From Thermoleophilia bacterium (GTDB lineage: Bacteria; Actinomycetota; Thermoleophilia; BMS3ABIN01), in the NCBI GenBank assembly GCA_020053595.1, contig JAGVMV010000028.1, positions 1 to 64,000 on the forward strand: a stretch of DNA of 64,000 nucleotides. Reading direction: 5' to 3'. Position numbers and translations under genes: made by a program. The notes below the pieces were generated by a model, which saw nothing but the letters and a program-made list of their open reading frames with translations, was not told where the DNA came from and did no database searches. The stretch's first letter is position 1; the number at the start of each line of letters is the position of its first letter. Below, one piece after another: positions 16,303 to 25,708 of this stretch.

Positions 16303-16521
16303 GTGCCAAGGTTCATAATCAACAAAAACCCGCAATCTAACGGCGATCATGAAGTTCACAATGCAACAACGGGTTGTTCATTCATGCCCAACCCTGAAAA
16401 TCAAATTGATTTGGGTTCGCATGTGAGCTGTCATGGTGCTGTCTTACAAGCAAAGAAAACTTGGCCCGATGCCAGGATTAATGGCTGCTACTATTGCTGC
16501 AATGAATGTCACACCAGTTAA
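16303..16521 (+). CDS. small Cys-rich protein, paralogue 2
   Basis: A 72-residue protein starting with GTG at 16303. AGGAGG at 16291-16296 is 6 bases before it, while the ATG at 16297 touches that site; the paralogue at 15658 begins at the same alignment position. Shared features are the DHEVHN block, a LG..x..C.GAV..AKK stretch and the C-terminal NGC-YC-EC cluster, which could hold a metal. The two differ at many positions, so the duplication is old. Function unknown. Confidence 0.65.
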   Translation: MPRFIINKNPQSNGDHEVHNATTGCSFMPNPENQIDLGSHVSCHGAVLQAKKTWPDARINGCYYCCNECHTS

Positions 16522-16561
16522 AAAGCGCTTTAAGTTCTTCGTTACGCTAACTGGGACGCTT

Positions 16562-16576
16562 CGCCGCGATGCGGCG
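16562..16576 (+). other. GC-rich hairpin
   Basis: CGCCGC (16562-16567) and GCGGCG (16571-16576) flank GAT. It lies between the second Cys-rich gene and the helicase and has no T-tract. Possibly part of a cassette-end structure, but no GTTRRRY core is found beside it. Confidence 0.35.
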
Positions 16577-16658
16577 TAGCACCCGAAAGACCGCATGGAG
16601 TGAGGAAACATTATTCGCCTTCACAATAAGGAATTCGGGCTGACCTTGGAGGCCTTTC

Positions 16659-18362
16659 ATGATTGAAGATGAGGCGCAAAGACAGCACTACGCGCGAGCA
16701 CTACACGAGCGTCAGCAGCATGTGGATGCCGTAGTACACTCTGAATCGCGAAAGAAGCTCGTCGTAGCTGGCCCTGGGACAGGGAAGACGTTTCTATTCA
16801 AGAAGGTCCTACGGGGTAAAGACGAAACCCTTACGCTAACCTTCGTAAATGCGCTTGTCGAGGATCTCTCGCGTGACCTATTCGGCCTATCAGATGTTAA
16901 GACCTTGCACGGCTTCGCTCGTGCGCAACTCCAGAAAGCGACCAGCCAAAGCATCAGCATCTACCCAAGGCTGTCTACGGTGATTCAGCAAGATGCTGGA
17001 ATTCTTCTCGGCGTCTCCGTTGACTTCGATCCCATCTTCCACAACAGGAATGACGGCGAACAACACCTTGACTTCTACAGAACACGCCGCAGGTACTATG
17101 GTCATTTTGGTTTCTCAGACATCGTATATGCCGCCGTTCTGAACTTCGAAAAACACCCGGACAGAATTCCCACCTACGACCAAATTGTCGTGGATGAGTT
17201 TCAGGATTTCAACGCACTGGAAGTGTCTCTGATTGACCTTCTCGCTACTCGCAGTCCAATCTTGCTCGCCGGTGACGATGACCAGGCTCTGTATGAGTCA
17301 CTGAAGAGCGCAAATCCTAAGCACATTCGTGAGCGACACTCCGACACAGAGTTCAGTTTTACTCGCTTTGCCCTTCCCTTTTGCTCGCGGAGTACACGTG
17401 TGATAATAGACTCAGCAAATGACATCATCGCCGGTGCACAACAGGCTGGCCTCCTGGTGGGAAGAATAGACAAGCCTTTTCGCTACTTCCCATGTACAAA
17501 GAAGGACAAGGAGAGTGACGGCCACCCTTGCCTGATCTACAGCAGCGTCTTCCCCAAACAGGTCCCCTGGTTCATTCAGAAACAAATTACGGAAATCACG
17601 CGGGCCGTCCGTGACGAGTACACTGTACTGATCCTGTCGCCAACACGGAATCAATGTCGGAAAACCTACGAGGCGATGAAGGCGAAGGGTTTCAAAAATG
17701 TCCATTTCGCGGAAAGGGCGGAAGGCAATGAGCCGTGTCTGCTAGATGGATTGCAACTCCTTCTCCTTGACAAGGACTGCAATTTGGGCTGGCGCATTGT
17801 CTCCAAGGCCCTCATGCCCCAAACAGCCTTCGAGGCCTTGTTGCTACAAGCGCATAACGAGGGTGATGACTCCAAGATGGTTGAGAGCGTCGATGAGGAT
17901 ATGAAGAAGCAAGTGAGGCGGTTGTTGACGGCTTTGCGGGGTGTACGGGATGGAAAGGATGTGGAAGGCGGCCAATTATCGGAAGTCTTCGGGCATCTTG
18001 GGATCGATTCGCACGGCCAAGCAGCACAGTTACTTCGTGACGAACTGGCGGACACCGGCCAGCGTCTCGCTGAACCGGGTATCAGGAGGACACCGATCGA
18101 AGTCACGACCTTTCAGAGTTCCAAGGGCCTCGCCGCTGATTACGTTTTCATAACACACTTCGACGACAAGTATTGCACAAGAGACAGTGATGCAGGAATA
18201 TCGGATCAGGATGTCTGCAGCTTTCTTGTCGCCATGACCCGTGCGCGGCGGGGGGTGTACCTGCTTTCCACCGACAGAAAGCGGAAACCAACATTTCTAT
18301 CCTGGATAGACAAACGGCGCATCTGTGAGATCAAATCGCCAGGAGGTGATGATGAGCAATAG
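16659..18362 (+). CDS. UvrD/PcrA-like superfamily 1 helicase
   Basis: A 567-residue helicase with GGAGG 6 bases before the ATG. Motif I is GPGTGKT (38-44), motif II VVDEFQDFN, motif III LLAGDDDQALYE, motif V FQSSKGLAADYVF and motif VI VAMTRARRG. It would translocate 3'-5' on single-stranded DNA using ATP. No fused nuclease domain is visible, and it is shorter than housekeeping UvrD (about 700). It is bracketed by promoter repeats B and C together with the DUF2321 gene, and an attC-like site follows its stop. A defence or plasmid-maintenance role is likelier than core repair. Confidence 0.8.
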   Translation: MIEDEAQRQHYARALHERQQHVDAVVHSESRKKLVVAGPGTGKTFLFKKVLRGKDETLTLTFVNALVEDLSRDLFGLSDVKTLHGFARAQLQKATSQSISIYPRLSTVIQQDAGILLGVSVDFDPIFHNRNDGEQHLDFYRTRRRYYGHFGFSDIVYAAVLNFEKHPDRIPTYDQIVVDEFQDFNALEVSLIDLLATRSPILLAGDDDQALYESLKSANPKHIRERHSDTEFSFTRFALPFCSRSTRVIIDSANDIIAGAQQAGLLVGRIDKPFRYFPCTKKDKESDGHPCLIYSSVFPKQVPWFIQKQITEITRAVRDEYTVLILSPTRNQCRKTYEAMKAKGFKNVHFAERAEGNEPCLLDGLQLLLLDKDCNLGWRIVSKALMPQTAFEALLLQAHNEGDDSKMVESVDEDMKKQVRRLLTALRGVRDGKDVEGGQLSEVFGHLGIDSHGQAAQLLRDELADTGQRLAEPGIRRTPIEVTTFQSSKGLAADYVFITHFDDKYCTRDSDAGISDQDVCSFLVAMTRARRGVYLLSTDRKRKPTFLSWIDKRRICEIKSPGGDDEQ

Positions 18363-18388
18363 ACGCAGCACAAGCAGGCGAACAAACG

Positions 18389-18438
18389 CCTCTAACACTC
18401 GACGCTATCGCGACGAGGTTATAGGCGCGACGTTAGGC
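18389..18438 (+). repeat. attC-like recombination site
   Basis: CCTCTAAC on the left and GTTAGGC (18432-18438, perfect GTTRRRY) on the right bracket a foldable centre. TCG-A-CGC on the left can pair with GCGCGA on the right, leaving one extrahelical A, a hallmark of attC. The spacers between the core pairs are shorter than usual and a competing hairpin exists (CCT..AGG, 18389-18424). It lies between the helicase stop and the DUF2321 start. Confidence 0.4.
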
Positions 18439-18469
18439 TACAATAAGATATCAAGCTTGGAGAGGGCAT

Positions 18470-18958
18470 ATGGATGATAGTCACTACGATATTGCACAAA
18501 TCTGCGAGAATGGTCACGTCGTCAACTCTATGGCACGGGATTATCCGAACAGTAACCAAAATTACTGTGACAAGTGTGGGGCACCAACCTTTATAAACTG
18601 TCCTTCTTGCGGGTCCTCCATCCGGGGCTATTATCATGTGCCAGGCGTTATTGGTTTCAGCGATTACACCGCTCCTTCCTTTTGCTACAAGTGCGGTGAG
18701 CCCTTCCCCTGGACCATTGCTGCGCTAAAGGCTGCGGAGGAACTCTCGGACGAGCTGGATGGGCTGAATGACGATGAGCGGGAATCTCTGAAGAAGAGCC
18801 TCAATGAGCTGGTTCGCGAGACTCCCAGTACCCGCGTCGCTGAGACGCGGTTCAAGCGAATCATGAAGAAGGTCGGGAAGGACGGCTACGAAAGCATGCA
18901 ATCAATTCTCACAGACATAGTGAGCGAAACTGTGCGTAAGACGATATTTGGTGCATGA
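18470..18958 (+). CDS. DUF2321 zinc-ribbon protein
   Basis: A 162-residue protein with GGAGAG 5 bases before its ATG. The N-terminal half matches DUF2321: DIAQICENGHV, then CDKCG, CPSCGSSIRGYY, VPGV and FCYKCGEPFPWT, giving Cys pairs for two zinc ribbons. The C-terminal half is charged and helical. Its molecular role is unknown. It starts 31 bases after the attC-like site, as a cassette gene would, and repeat copy C follows 76 bases after its stop. Confidence 0.7.
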   Translation: MDDSHYDIAQICENGHVVNSMARDYPNSNQNYCDKCGAPTFINCPSCGSSIRGYYHVPGVIGFSDYTAPSFCYKCGEPFPWTIAALKAAEELSDELDGLNDDERESLKKSLNELVRETPSTRVAETRFKRIMKKVGKDGYESMQSILTDIVSETVRKTIFGA

Positions 18959-19034
18959 AGAGATAGTGCGGCAACCTCTCTTGGTGACGTAACTGCTATT
19001 TGTGCCCTTTGGCATTTTGGGCAACACTTATCAC

Positions 19035-19110
19035 GCAGAAATCTTCTTCACAGATTCCGAAAGCTGAATTAAAATAGAAGAGTTCCAATAACGTACGACC
19101 GCGTCCACCA
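19035..19110 (+). promoter_or_regulatory. promoter-like dispersed repeat, copy C
   Basis: Contains TTCACA (19047-19052), a 17-base spacer and TAAAAT (19070-19075), then a tail AGTTCCAATAACG..ACGACCGCGTCCACC. It is close to copy B along its length and resembles the uvrA promoter downstream of the -10. A hairpin follows at 19129-19146. Confidence 0.6.
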
Positions 19111-19128
19111 CCAAACTGTTTCTGAAAA

Positions 19129-19146
19129 ATGCCTTGGGAAAGGCAT
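19129..19146 (+). terminator. terminator-like hairpin downstream of copy C
   Basis: ATGCCTT (19129-19135) pairs with AAGGCAT (19140-19146), followed by ACTTTTC. It is the counterpart of the hairpin after copy B, so the repeat unit is promoter, short transcript and hairpin. Confidence 0.5.
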
Positions 19147-19233
19147 ACTTTTCTCATATTGATGAGAGCATTAGGGAGTCGAACTTAAAAACTTTTTTGA
19201 TAAAACTCTTTGGGTGAATTTGAAAATAAATGA

Positions 19234-19262
19234 TTGACAAAAGTAGTTACTTTAACTATAGT
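19234..19262 (+). promoter_or_regulatory. sigma-A-type promoter of the NosD-like gene
   Basis: TTGACA (19234-19239), a 17-base spacer and TATAGT (19257-19262), close to consensus, 38 bases before the ATG at 19301. An interrupted palindrome TTACT-N8-AGTAA (19247-19264) overlaps the -10, a typical place for a repressor. Confidence 0.75.
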
Positions 19263-19300
19263 AAGTCACTATTATTAAAACCAAACTTTAGGAATATTTC

Positions 19301-20683
19301 ATGATACTTGCCAAAAGGCGGCTCACAGTTCTTGTCTTGTCTGTTATGACGGTGCCTTTATTAATCTTTCTCCCTGGCAGAGCCATATCAGTGCAAGCTG
19401 ATGCCTATTCCACTCATGGAAACCTCGTCATCCGCGATGACAGTACTGGTGGCGACTGCCACTCCTTCGGTACATGGGATGCTTTGATGAAGAGCTGCAC
19501 TCTTACGGTCGATCTAGCTACAAGCGGGGGAGGCGGCGGCATCGAAATTGCTAACGATGGTATTACTCTAGACGGTAATGGTCACAGGATATCCCACGAC
19601 CTTTCCGGCGGTAGCACTTATGGGTACGGTGTGGGGTTATGGAGCAGATCAGGCGTAACTGTGAAAAATTTGGCCGTTAGTCAGTTCAACATGGGAATCT
19701 ACGCCGTTTCTGCTTACAATTGTACCATTGTAGGCAATAATTTCTCTGCCAATAGCAATGGGATCATTCTGGGCAACTCGGCGGCCAATGCGGTAAGAGA
19801 CAACACTGTTACTGGTGATCGAATGGGTTATGGCATACAGCTCTCTGATAGTAATTACACCAGCCAGAACGACATAGTCGCTGGGAATGTTGTGACAAAT
19901 AATGACCAAGGCATCAATATTTCGGGCGGATGGAACCATCTGATTTCCGGGAATAACATATCTCAGAGTGCCTCAATTGGCGTACAGGTTGAATCTTACT
20001 CTAATAATGTCGTGGGTAATATTGTTAGTAATAATAATGGTGTGGGCATTCGAGTCGGCATGAGAAGATCAGGGAACACCATAGCTGGCAATACTATTGC
20101 TAACAATTTCTTTGGCGGAGTCGAGCTATACCAAGCAGGCGATCCCATGGGCAGCCATAACACAGTCTACAATAACAACTTCATTAATGATGGAGCTTCT
20201 GATTACCAGGGTATGGGAAATTTATTTAATTTGCCGGCGCCCACTGGCGGGAATTATTGGAACCTCAACACGAGCTGTGTCGACACCAATGGGGACGGCT
20301 TTTGTGACACGCCTTTCTTGCTTGACCAGTTACCGTTGGTCAATCAAAAAGTGTGGCTCAATGGTAGACCTTCTCTCACCTTGGGCAGGCCCTCGCCGTT
20401 CTGGGCGTCGTATGCTGATTACTCATCACGCGAACTGTCCGTAAACTGGGTTATCTGGAACAAAGGGAATATAGACGCACTTAATACGCAGATAGTAAAC
20501 ACATCAAATAATTATGGCGTGCTTGAGACAACCAGACTGCCGGTGACATTGGGTAATATTGCCCATGGAGCATCCGCATCCTCAACAATAAAGTATAGAG
20601 TTCCACTTGGAGTCAACTCCTGGAAGACAACAATTTCCGCGGCAGCCAGGGACGGCAACGGTATCACTTATACCTATCCCTAG
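19301..20683 (+). CDS. secreted NosD-like right-handed beta-helix protein
   Basis: A 460-residue protein with a signal peptide at residues 1-34. Residues about 75-300 are parallel beta-helix repeats, rich in Asn/Gly with recurring GN-x-I/V and NNNG patterns, as in NosD/PbH1 carbohydrate-binding or hydrolysing surface proteins. The last 105 residues form a separate domain (GRPSLTLGRPSPFWASYADY onward) that is also found in the secreted protein encoded at 32285-34147. AGGA lies about 8 bases before the start. It is probably extracellular; no catalytic residues can be assigned. Confidence 0.75.
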   Translation: MILAKRRLTVLVLSVMTVPLLIFLPGRAISVQADAYSTHGNLVIRDDSTGGDCHSFGTWDALMKSCTLTVDLATSGGGGGIEIANDGITLDGNGHRISHDLSGGSTYGYGVGLWSRSGVTVKNLAVSQFNMGIYAVSAYNCTIVGNNFSANSNGIILGNSAANAVRDNTVTGDRMGYGIQLSDSNYTSQNDIVAGNVVTNNDQGINISGGWNHLISGNNISQSASIGVQVESYSNNVVGNIVSNNNGVGIRVGMRRSGNTIAGNTIANNFFGGVELYQAGDPMGSHNTVYNNNFINDGASDYQGMGNLFNLPAPTGGNYWNLNTSCVDTNGDGFCDTPFLLDQLPLVNQKVWLNGRPSLTLGRPSPFWASYADYSSRELSVNWVIWNKGNIDALNTQIVNTSNNYGVLETTRLPVTLGNIAHGASASSTIKYRVPLGVNSWKTTISAAARDGNGITYTYP

Positions 20684-20790
20684 AATCAGACTTTCAAAAT
20701 TTCTTGGCATCTGCAGTTCCTGAAGCTTTATGGAATTGAGCATGTGGAGTTTTCAGTTCGAATTCGAATTGCTTAGTAGAACGCTCACAC

Positions 20791-20860
20791 GAAGTTTTCA
20801 AATCTCTTTTTCGAGCAGACTATAATATAAAAGTTCGAATAACGGACTACAGAGTCCACC
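20791..20860 (+). promoter_or_regulatory. uvrA promoter, diverged relative (copy D) of the repeat
   Basis: TTCAAA (20797-20802), an 18-base spacer and TATAAT (20821-20826). The following AAGTTCGAATAACGGACTAC and AGAGTCCACC match copy C at most positions. GGACT-ACAG-AGTCC (20844-20857) makes a small hairpin. No clear LexA box is seen. Confidence 0.55.
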
Positions 20861-20907
20861 TCCCGCAAAAAAAAGAAACCCCCCGCCCAGTCCCCTATAA
20901 TTACCAT

Positions 20908-23727
20908 ATGCCCAACGAAATAATCATATCCGGCGCCCGCGAGCATAACCTGAAGAACATCTCGCTCCGGCTGCCCCGCGACAAGATGATCGTCATCACC
21001 GGCCTTTCCGGTTCGGGCAAAAGCTCGCTCGCCTTCGACACGATTTACGCCGAAGGCCAGCGCCGCTATGTCGAGTCGCTTTCCGCCTATGCCCGGCAGT
21101 TCCTTGGTCAGATGCAAAAGCCGGACATCGACAGCATCGAAGGCCTCTCGCCGGCCATCTCTATCGACCAGCGAGCCATCAGCAAGAACCCGCGTTCCAC
21201 CGTAGGCACGGTCACCGAGATCTACGATTATCTGCGGCTGTTGTACGCCCGCATCGGCAAGCCTCACTGCCCCAGCTGTGGCAAGCTGATCGCCGCCCAG
21301 TCGCAACAGCAGATAGTCGACCAGATCCTGGAGCTGCCACCGGATACGCGCTTCATGGTTGAGGCGCCTCTGATCCGTGGCCGCAAGGGTGAGTACCGCG
21401 ATCTGCTTGAGCAGTTCCGCCGTGATGGCTTCACCCGCGCCAGGATAGATGGCGAGATACGCGAACTGGAAGTGGCTGTCCAGCTGGACAAGAACACGCG
21501 CCACGACATCACCATCATCGTCGACCGCCTGATCATGAAGCCGGATCTCCGCCACCGCCTGGCGGATTCGGTAGAGACTGCCGCTGCTCTCTCCGGTGGC
21601 CTGGTCAACATCGTGACCGCCGGGGGCAAAACCGCTGATGGTGAATCCGCCGATGGCGAAACCGCCACCTATTCCGAACAGTTCGCCTGTCCCGACTGCG
21701 GTGTCAGCCTTGCCGAGCTTGCGCCGCGAATATTCTCCTTCAACAGCCCTTACGGCGCCTGCGAAAATTGCACCGGTCTCGGCTTCCAGGAGGAGATCGA
21801 CATCGATTTGCTTATCCCCGACAAGAGCAAGTCCCTGCGCGAAGCAAACATACTTCCCTGGAGCAGCGGTTTCCGCCACGTCATTCGCTTGATGTCCAGG
21901 TATTACGAAATAAGCCTCGATGTGCCGTTCGAGGAACTATCTGAAGAAGATCAGCAGATGATCCTCTATGGTCCCGATGAGGAAGAAAGAAAAAAGCGGC
22001 GTGGCCGCCGGCGCAGCAGCCGCATGCTCACCGGCATCATCCCCAACCTGCAGCGCCGCTACCTGGAGACCGAGTCGACGCTGATGCGCGACCGTATTTC
22101 CCAGCTCATGGCCATCCATCCCTGCCCGGTCTGTAATGGCGCCCGCCTCAAGGCGGAAAGTCTGGCAGTGACCGTCGGCGATATGAATATCTTCGAGCTT
22201 ACCCAGCTTCCAATACGTAATTCGGAGAAGTATCTCTCTGAACTAGACCTGACGGAGACCGAGCAGCTGATCGGCGGGCGCGTCATCAAGGAGATCCGCG
22301 AGCGGCTTCGCTTCCTCGACAACGTTGGCGTGGGTTACCTGACTCTTAACCGCAAGGCGGGAACCCTTTCCGGCGGTGAAGGCCAGCGTATCCGGCTGGC
22401 GACACAGATCGGTTCCAGCCTGGTCGGCGTGCTTTACATCCTCGATGAACCGAGCATCGGCCTTCATCAGCGCGACAATCGCAAGCTCATCGACACCCTT
22501 CACCGGCTGCGCGATCTCGGTAACACCGTCATCGTCGTCGAGCACGACGAGGAAACGATGCGCGAAGCGGACTTTATCGTCGACATGGGTCCCGGCGCCG
22601 GGGAACATGGGGGAGAGGTTGTGGCCCAGGGCACGCCGGAGCAGATTCTCAAGTCCAAAAAGAGCCTGACCGCCGCTTTTCTGAACGGCAAGCGCTTCAT
22701 CGATGTTCCCGAGCGCCGCACGGCAGACCAGGGCAGCATCGTCATCCGGGGAGCTCGGGAACATAATCTCAAGTCCATCGATGTTGAGATCGCACTGGGC
22801 AAGTTCGTCTGCGTGACCGGCGTTTCCGGGTCCGGAAAGTCGACGCTCATTAATGACGTACTCTACCAGTCGCTAGCCGGCTCTCTCTATCGCGCCAAGG
22901 CGGCTCCGGGTGCCCACGATAGCATCGAAGGAGCGGAGCAGATAGACAAGATCATCAGCATCGACCAGTCACCGATCGGCCGCACACCCCGTTCAAATCC
23001 GGCTACCTACACCGGTGTCTTCGACCACATCCGCCAATTGTTCGCCGTAACTCCCGAGGCGCGGGTGCGCGGTTACAAACCCGGCCGTTTCAGCTTTAAC
23101 GTCCGCGGCGGCCGTTGCGAGGCCTGCCGGGGCGACGGCACCATCAAGATCGAGATGCACTTTTTGCCCGATATTTATGTTCCCTGCGAGGTCTGCAAGG
23201 GCAAGCGTTATGACCGGGAAACCCTCGAAGTCCGCTTCAAGGGGAAAAACATCGCCGAGGTTCTCGACTTGAGCGCCGCCTCGGCGCTGGAATTCTTCCA
23301 GGCCATTCCCCGGATAGCCCGCCGGATGCAGACCATGGTGGATGTCGGCCTGGGCTACATCCGCCTCGGCCAGCCCGCCACCACTCTTTCCGGTGGCGAG
23401 GCCCAGCGGGTGAAGCTCTCTTCAGAGCTCAACAAGGTCGCGACTGGAAAAACCCTTTATATCCTCGATGAACCGACTACCGGCCTTCATTTCGCCGATA
23501 TCGAAAAGTTGCTGGAAGTGTTGCAGCGCCTGGTAGACAACGGCAACACCGTCGTGGTTATCGAGCATAATCTCGACGTCATCAAGTGCGCCGACCACAT
23601 CATCGACCTCGGCCCCGAAGGCGGAGACGAGGGCGGCTATGTCATTGCCACCGGCACCCCCGAGGAACTCATCCGTAAACGCCGCTCCCAGACAGGCAAG
23701 GCCCTGCGGCCATCGCTCAGCAACTAA
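20908..23727 (+). CDS. uvrA: excinuclease ABC subunit A
   Basis: The damage-recognition ATPase of nucleotide excision repair, 939 residues, full length. The first Walker A is [14 protein letters not shown] (about 32-45) and the second is [11 protein letters not shown] near residue 640. ABC signatures TLSGGEGQR and TLSGGEAQR are both present, as are the zinc-finger Cys pairs (CPDC...CENC and CEAC...CEVC). It loads UvrB on damaged DNA. No strong Shine-Dalgarno site is visible before the ATG. It is the first core gene right of the accessory island and shows markedly higher GC. Confidence 0.98.
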   Translation: MPNEIIISGAREHNLKNISLRLPRDKMIVITGLSGSGKSSLAFDTIYAEGQRRYVESLSAYARQFLGQMQKPDIDSIEGLSPAISIDQRAISKNPRSTVGTVTEIYDYLRLLYARIGKPHCPSCGKLIAAQSQQQIVDQILELPPDTRFMVEAPLIRGRKGEYRDLLEQFRRDGFTRARIDGEIRELEVAVQLDKNTRHDITIIVDRLIMKPDLRHRLADSVETAAALSGGLVNIVTAGGKTADGESADGETATYSEQFACPDCGVSLAELAPRIFSFNSPYGACENCTGLGFQEEIDIDLLIPDKSKSLREANILPWSSGFRHVIRLMSRYYEISLDVPFEELSEEDQQMILYGPDEEERKKRRGRRRSSRMLTGIIPNLQRRYLETESTLMRDRISQLMAIHPCPVCNGARLKAESLAVTVGDMNIFELTQLPIRNSEKYLSELDLTETEQLIGGRVIKEIRERLRFLDNVGVGYLTLNRKAGTLSGGEGQRIRLATQIGSSLVGVLYILDEPSIGLHQRDNRKLIDTLHRLRDLGNTVIVVEHDEETMREADFIVDMGPGAGEHGGEVVAQGTPEQILKSKKSLTAAFLNGKRFIDVPERRTADQGSIVIRGAREHNLKSIDVEIALGKFVCVTGVSGSGKSTLINDVLYQSLAGSLYRAKAAPGAHDSIEGAEQIDKIISIDQSPIGRTPRSNPATYTGVFDHIRQLFAVTPEARVRGYKPGRFSFNVRGGRCEACRGDGTIKIEMHFLPDIYVPCEVCKGKRYDRETLEVRFKGKNIAEVLDLSAASALEFFQAIPRIARRMQTMVDVGLGYIRLGQPATTLSGGEAQRVKLSSELNKVATGKTLYILDEPTTGLHFADIEKLLEVLQRLVDNGNTVVVIEHNLDVIKCADHIIDLGPEGGDEGGYVIATGTPEELIRKRRSQTGKALRPSLSN

Positions 23728-23896
23728 TTCTGTCAAACAGAAAAGTTATGCGAAGCCGAATTAATATTTGTGGCGGGATTGGCATGCACGCTGCCCGTGC
23801 CGGAAAACAGCAAGGCAATGGCCCCATGAACGCCAGAATCTGTCAACCGGACCAGCAACCCTGATTGGCTGCAGGAAGCAGTGCGAAATCCTGAAT

Positions 23897-25348
23897 CTAC
23901 AACTGGTTCAGCATGTCATCAATCATGCCGATCTCTGCCAGCAGACTGATGCATTGTGCGGCTGAGCGCGCTTCCAGGAGCTCGTGGCGGGCATCTTCAA
24001 TTCGACCTTCATGAATATATGATCTGGCGAGGTACACCTCTTGGCTGATAAGACCGCGGACCAGTTTTTGCGTTTCCCCATCGTCCAGATCGATCATGCT
24101 CGAATCATCCATCGAAGGAAATAGCTCGCTGAGAGCGATGAGCCCCGGTTTTGGCTCTGGTGATGGTGCAGGTGTTGTCCCTGGTGGCATCGTCACCTCA
24201 GGAGCTTCCTTGGCCTGTTGGACCGCGCGCAGCTCATCCAGCTCTTCCTCCCCGAGCTCGTGGCGCACTCCCCGTCTCCTGCGCACCAGCCAGGAAACCA
24301 GGGCCATCAGTAAAATAACTCCCGCGGCAATTCCAAGCACGATCTTCCAGGGAATTACCCAGAAGGAACTGGATACGATGATCGGGGTGCCGTCAGGCGT
24401 ATAGCCAATTTCCGCCTTGGCGGTATATCGTCCGAAAAGGTAGTGGCTGTCCCATTTTACAACGTTACGCCTCGCCGATTCAGGCAGCACTACCCACTCG
24501 GAAACCGGAATCTCAACTGTCGTCTGTCCGAGGATATTCGTGATGATCACGCGCCCGGACGGTTTCAGGTGCGTATTGCCCTGGTTTCTGAAAACCAGTC
24601 CGATATCGATTGGACCATACTCGGATATCGCCGGGACTTCCGGCGGGTCAAGAGTGCCTTCCTGGCGCACCGCACCAGCCACCTTTATAAGGAAAAATGA
24701 GCTTATACGGCTGGTTTTATTTATCGCCGAACCCTGCTCATCCTGCGCTTCATAGGTGGAAGAGGCGAAAAGCGCCGCGTAATGCCCGCCAGGTTTAGCA
24801 TTTTTTGGCACATTCACTTTCGTGCGGAACGTCGCCGTCTCACCATGCTTGATAACAATGCTCGATAGTTCCGGTTCCAGCCAGCGACGGGCCCCCCAGG
24901 AGCCGTCTTCGTCACCTAAAAATACAGTCGCCTGCGCGGGATCCCCCGAGCCTTCAAAATCCTCTACCGAAAATTCCACCGTCAGGGTAATGCCGGTTCG
25001 ATTGGCAACCACAATGTCCCGCGAAACACTCTCTCCCGGCTTCATTTCCAGCTCGACCTTGGTGGGCGAAATGACAAACTGACCGGTAACCGCATCATCA
25101 TGTTTCTCGACAGTGTATGCACTTGCATCGATGGGATGAATAAAACAGATGAGTATTAGCGCGATAGACGCGATAAGTATAGCTCTGATTATGCCAGGCC
25201 AAGAAATGAGCACACGCGTGCCTTTCCACCAGGGCGGCATTTCGGTTCGTCTGGAAGACGATGGGTTCAAACTATGACGTTTGGTCAATATGATGTTTAT
25301 CATGATTCGAAGTCTAAACTTCGCTTCCCCGCCGCACTTTTCCTGCAA
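23897..25348 (-). CDS. membrane-anchored DUF916-like surface protein
   Basis: About 483 residues if the TTG at 25348 is used; an ATG at 25303 is possible and neither has a good ribosome site. A transmembrane or signal segment (about 52-72) is followed by extracellular beta domains: FVISPTKVELEMKPGESVSRDIVV is the DUF916/WxL-associated pattern, then a second domain (SEYGPIDIGLVFRNQGNTH). A C-terminal helix (WKIVLGIAAGVILLMALVSWLV) and an RRRRG stop-transfer precede a cytoplasmic, Pro-rich and helical tail. A c-di-GMP-I riboswitch lies in its leader, so second-messenger control of surface attachment is likely. Confidence 0.75.
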   Translation of the reverse strand: MQEKCGGEAKFRLRIMINIILTKRHSLNPSSSRRTEMPPWWKGTRVLISWPGIIRAILIASIALILICFIHPIDASAYTVEKHDDAVTGQFVISPTKVELEMKPGESVSRDIVVANRTGITLTVEFSVEDFEGSGDPAQATVFLGDEDGSWGARRWLEPELSSIVIKHGETATFRTKVNVPKNAKPGGHYAALFASSTYEAQDEQGSAINKTSRISSFFLIKVAGAVRQEGTLDPPEVPAISEYGPIDIGLVFRNQGNTHLKPSGRVIITNILGQTTVEIPVSEWVVLPESARRNVVKWDSHYLFGRYTAKAEIGYTPDGTPIIVSSSFWVIPWKIVLGIAAGVILLMALVSWLVRRRRGVRHELGEEELDELRAVQQAKEAPEVTMPPGTTPAPSPEPKPGLIALSELFPSMDDSSMIDLDDGETQKLVRGLISQEVYLARSYIHEGRIEDARHELLEARSAAQCISLLAEIGMIDDMLNQL

Positions 25349-25496
25349 TTACGAGGCAGTGAGCCAGATGATTAAGCGTCCGGATAAAGGCGATGGAACG
25401 ACCGAAACCCGCTGGTTGAGAGAGGGCTTCAGTATTGACCATACGCCAGCCCCGCTACTGATGGAGATGAAGTTATCCACTCTACCAGGGCCATAG

Positions 25497-25607
25497 AAAA
25501 AGCCCAGTTCCCAAAACCTAAGAGCTTGCGTTCAAAAGCTTCGGCAGCTGGGCTATCCCTGGGGGAGACCCCTGGCTTTGCGTCCCCGCCTCGCGACGGG
25601 TTTGCTT
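25497..25607 (-). promoter_or_regulatory. c-di-GMP-I (GEMM-I) riboswitch with terminator
   Basis: Read on the minus strand, 25607 to 25540 gives GCAAACC, a stem capped by a GCGA tetraloop, GGGGACGCAAAGCC, a second stem and ATAGCCCAGCTGCCGAA, the hallmarks of the GEMM-I aptamer. The 3' part of the aptamer (AGCCCAG, 25554-25548) can instead pair with CTGGGCT (25507-25501), followed by T5, forming a terminator. Aptamer folding would block that terminator, predicting an ON switch. The only gene downstream is the surface protein at 23897-25348. Confidence 0.85.
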
Positions 25608-25708
25608 TTTCGTATATGATGCGTTCGAAGGCGTTTTCGACAGTTCAAAGAAAGGCTTTAGCGTTTTCTTAGTTACTTTAATAATTAATCTAAAAAGGTT
25701 GTGGCTTT

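Noticed and set aside
16515-16576. Possible third attC site after the second Cys-rich gene
   Set aside because: There is a GC hairpin and TAAC, but no GTTRRRY core beside it.
20831-20857. LexA/SOS box in the uvrA promoter
   Set aside because: GTTC occurs but no GAAC-N4-GTTC arrangement is present.
20785-21879. Long open frame on the minus strand inside uvrA
   Set aside because: It is a shadow of uvrA in high-GC sequence; the + strand frame has unmistakable UvrA motifs.
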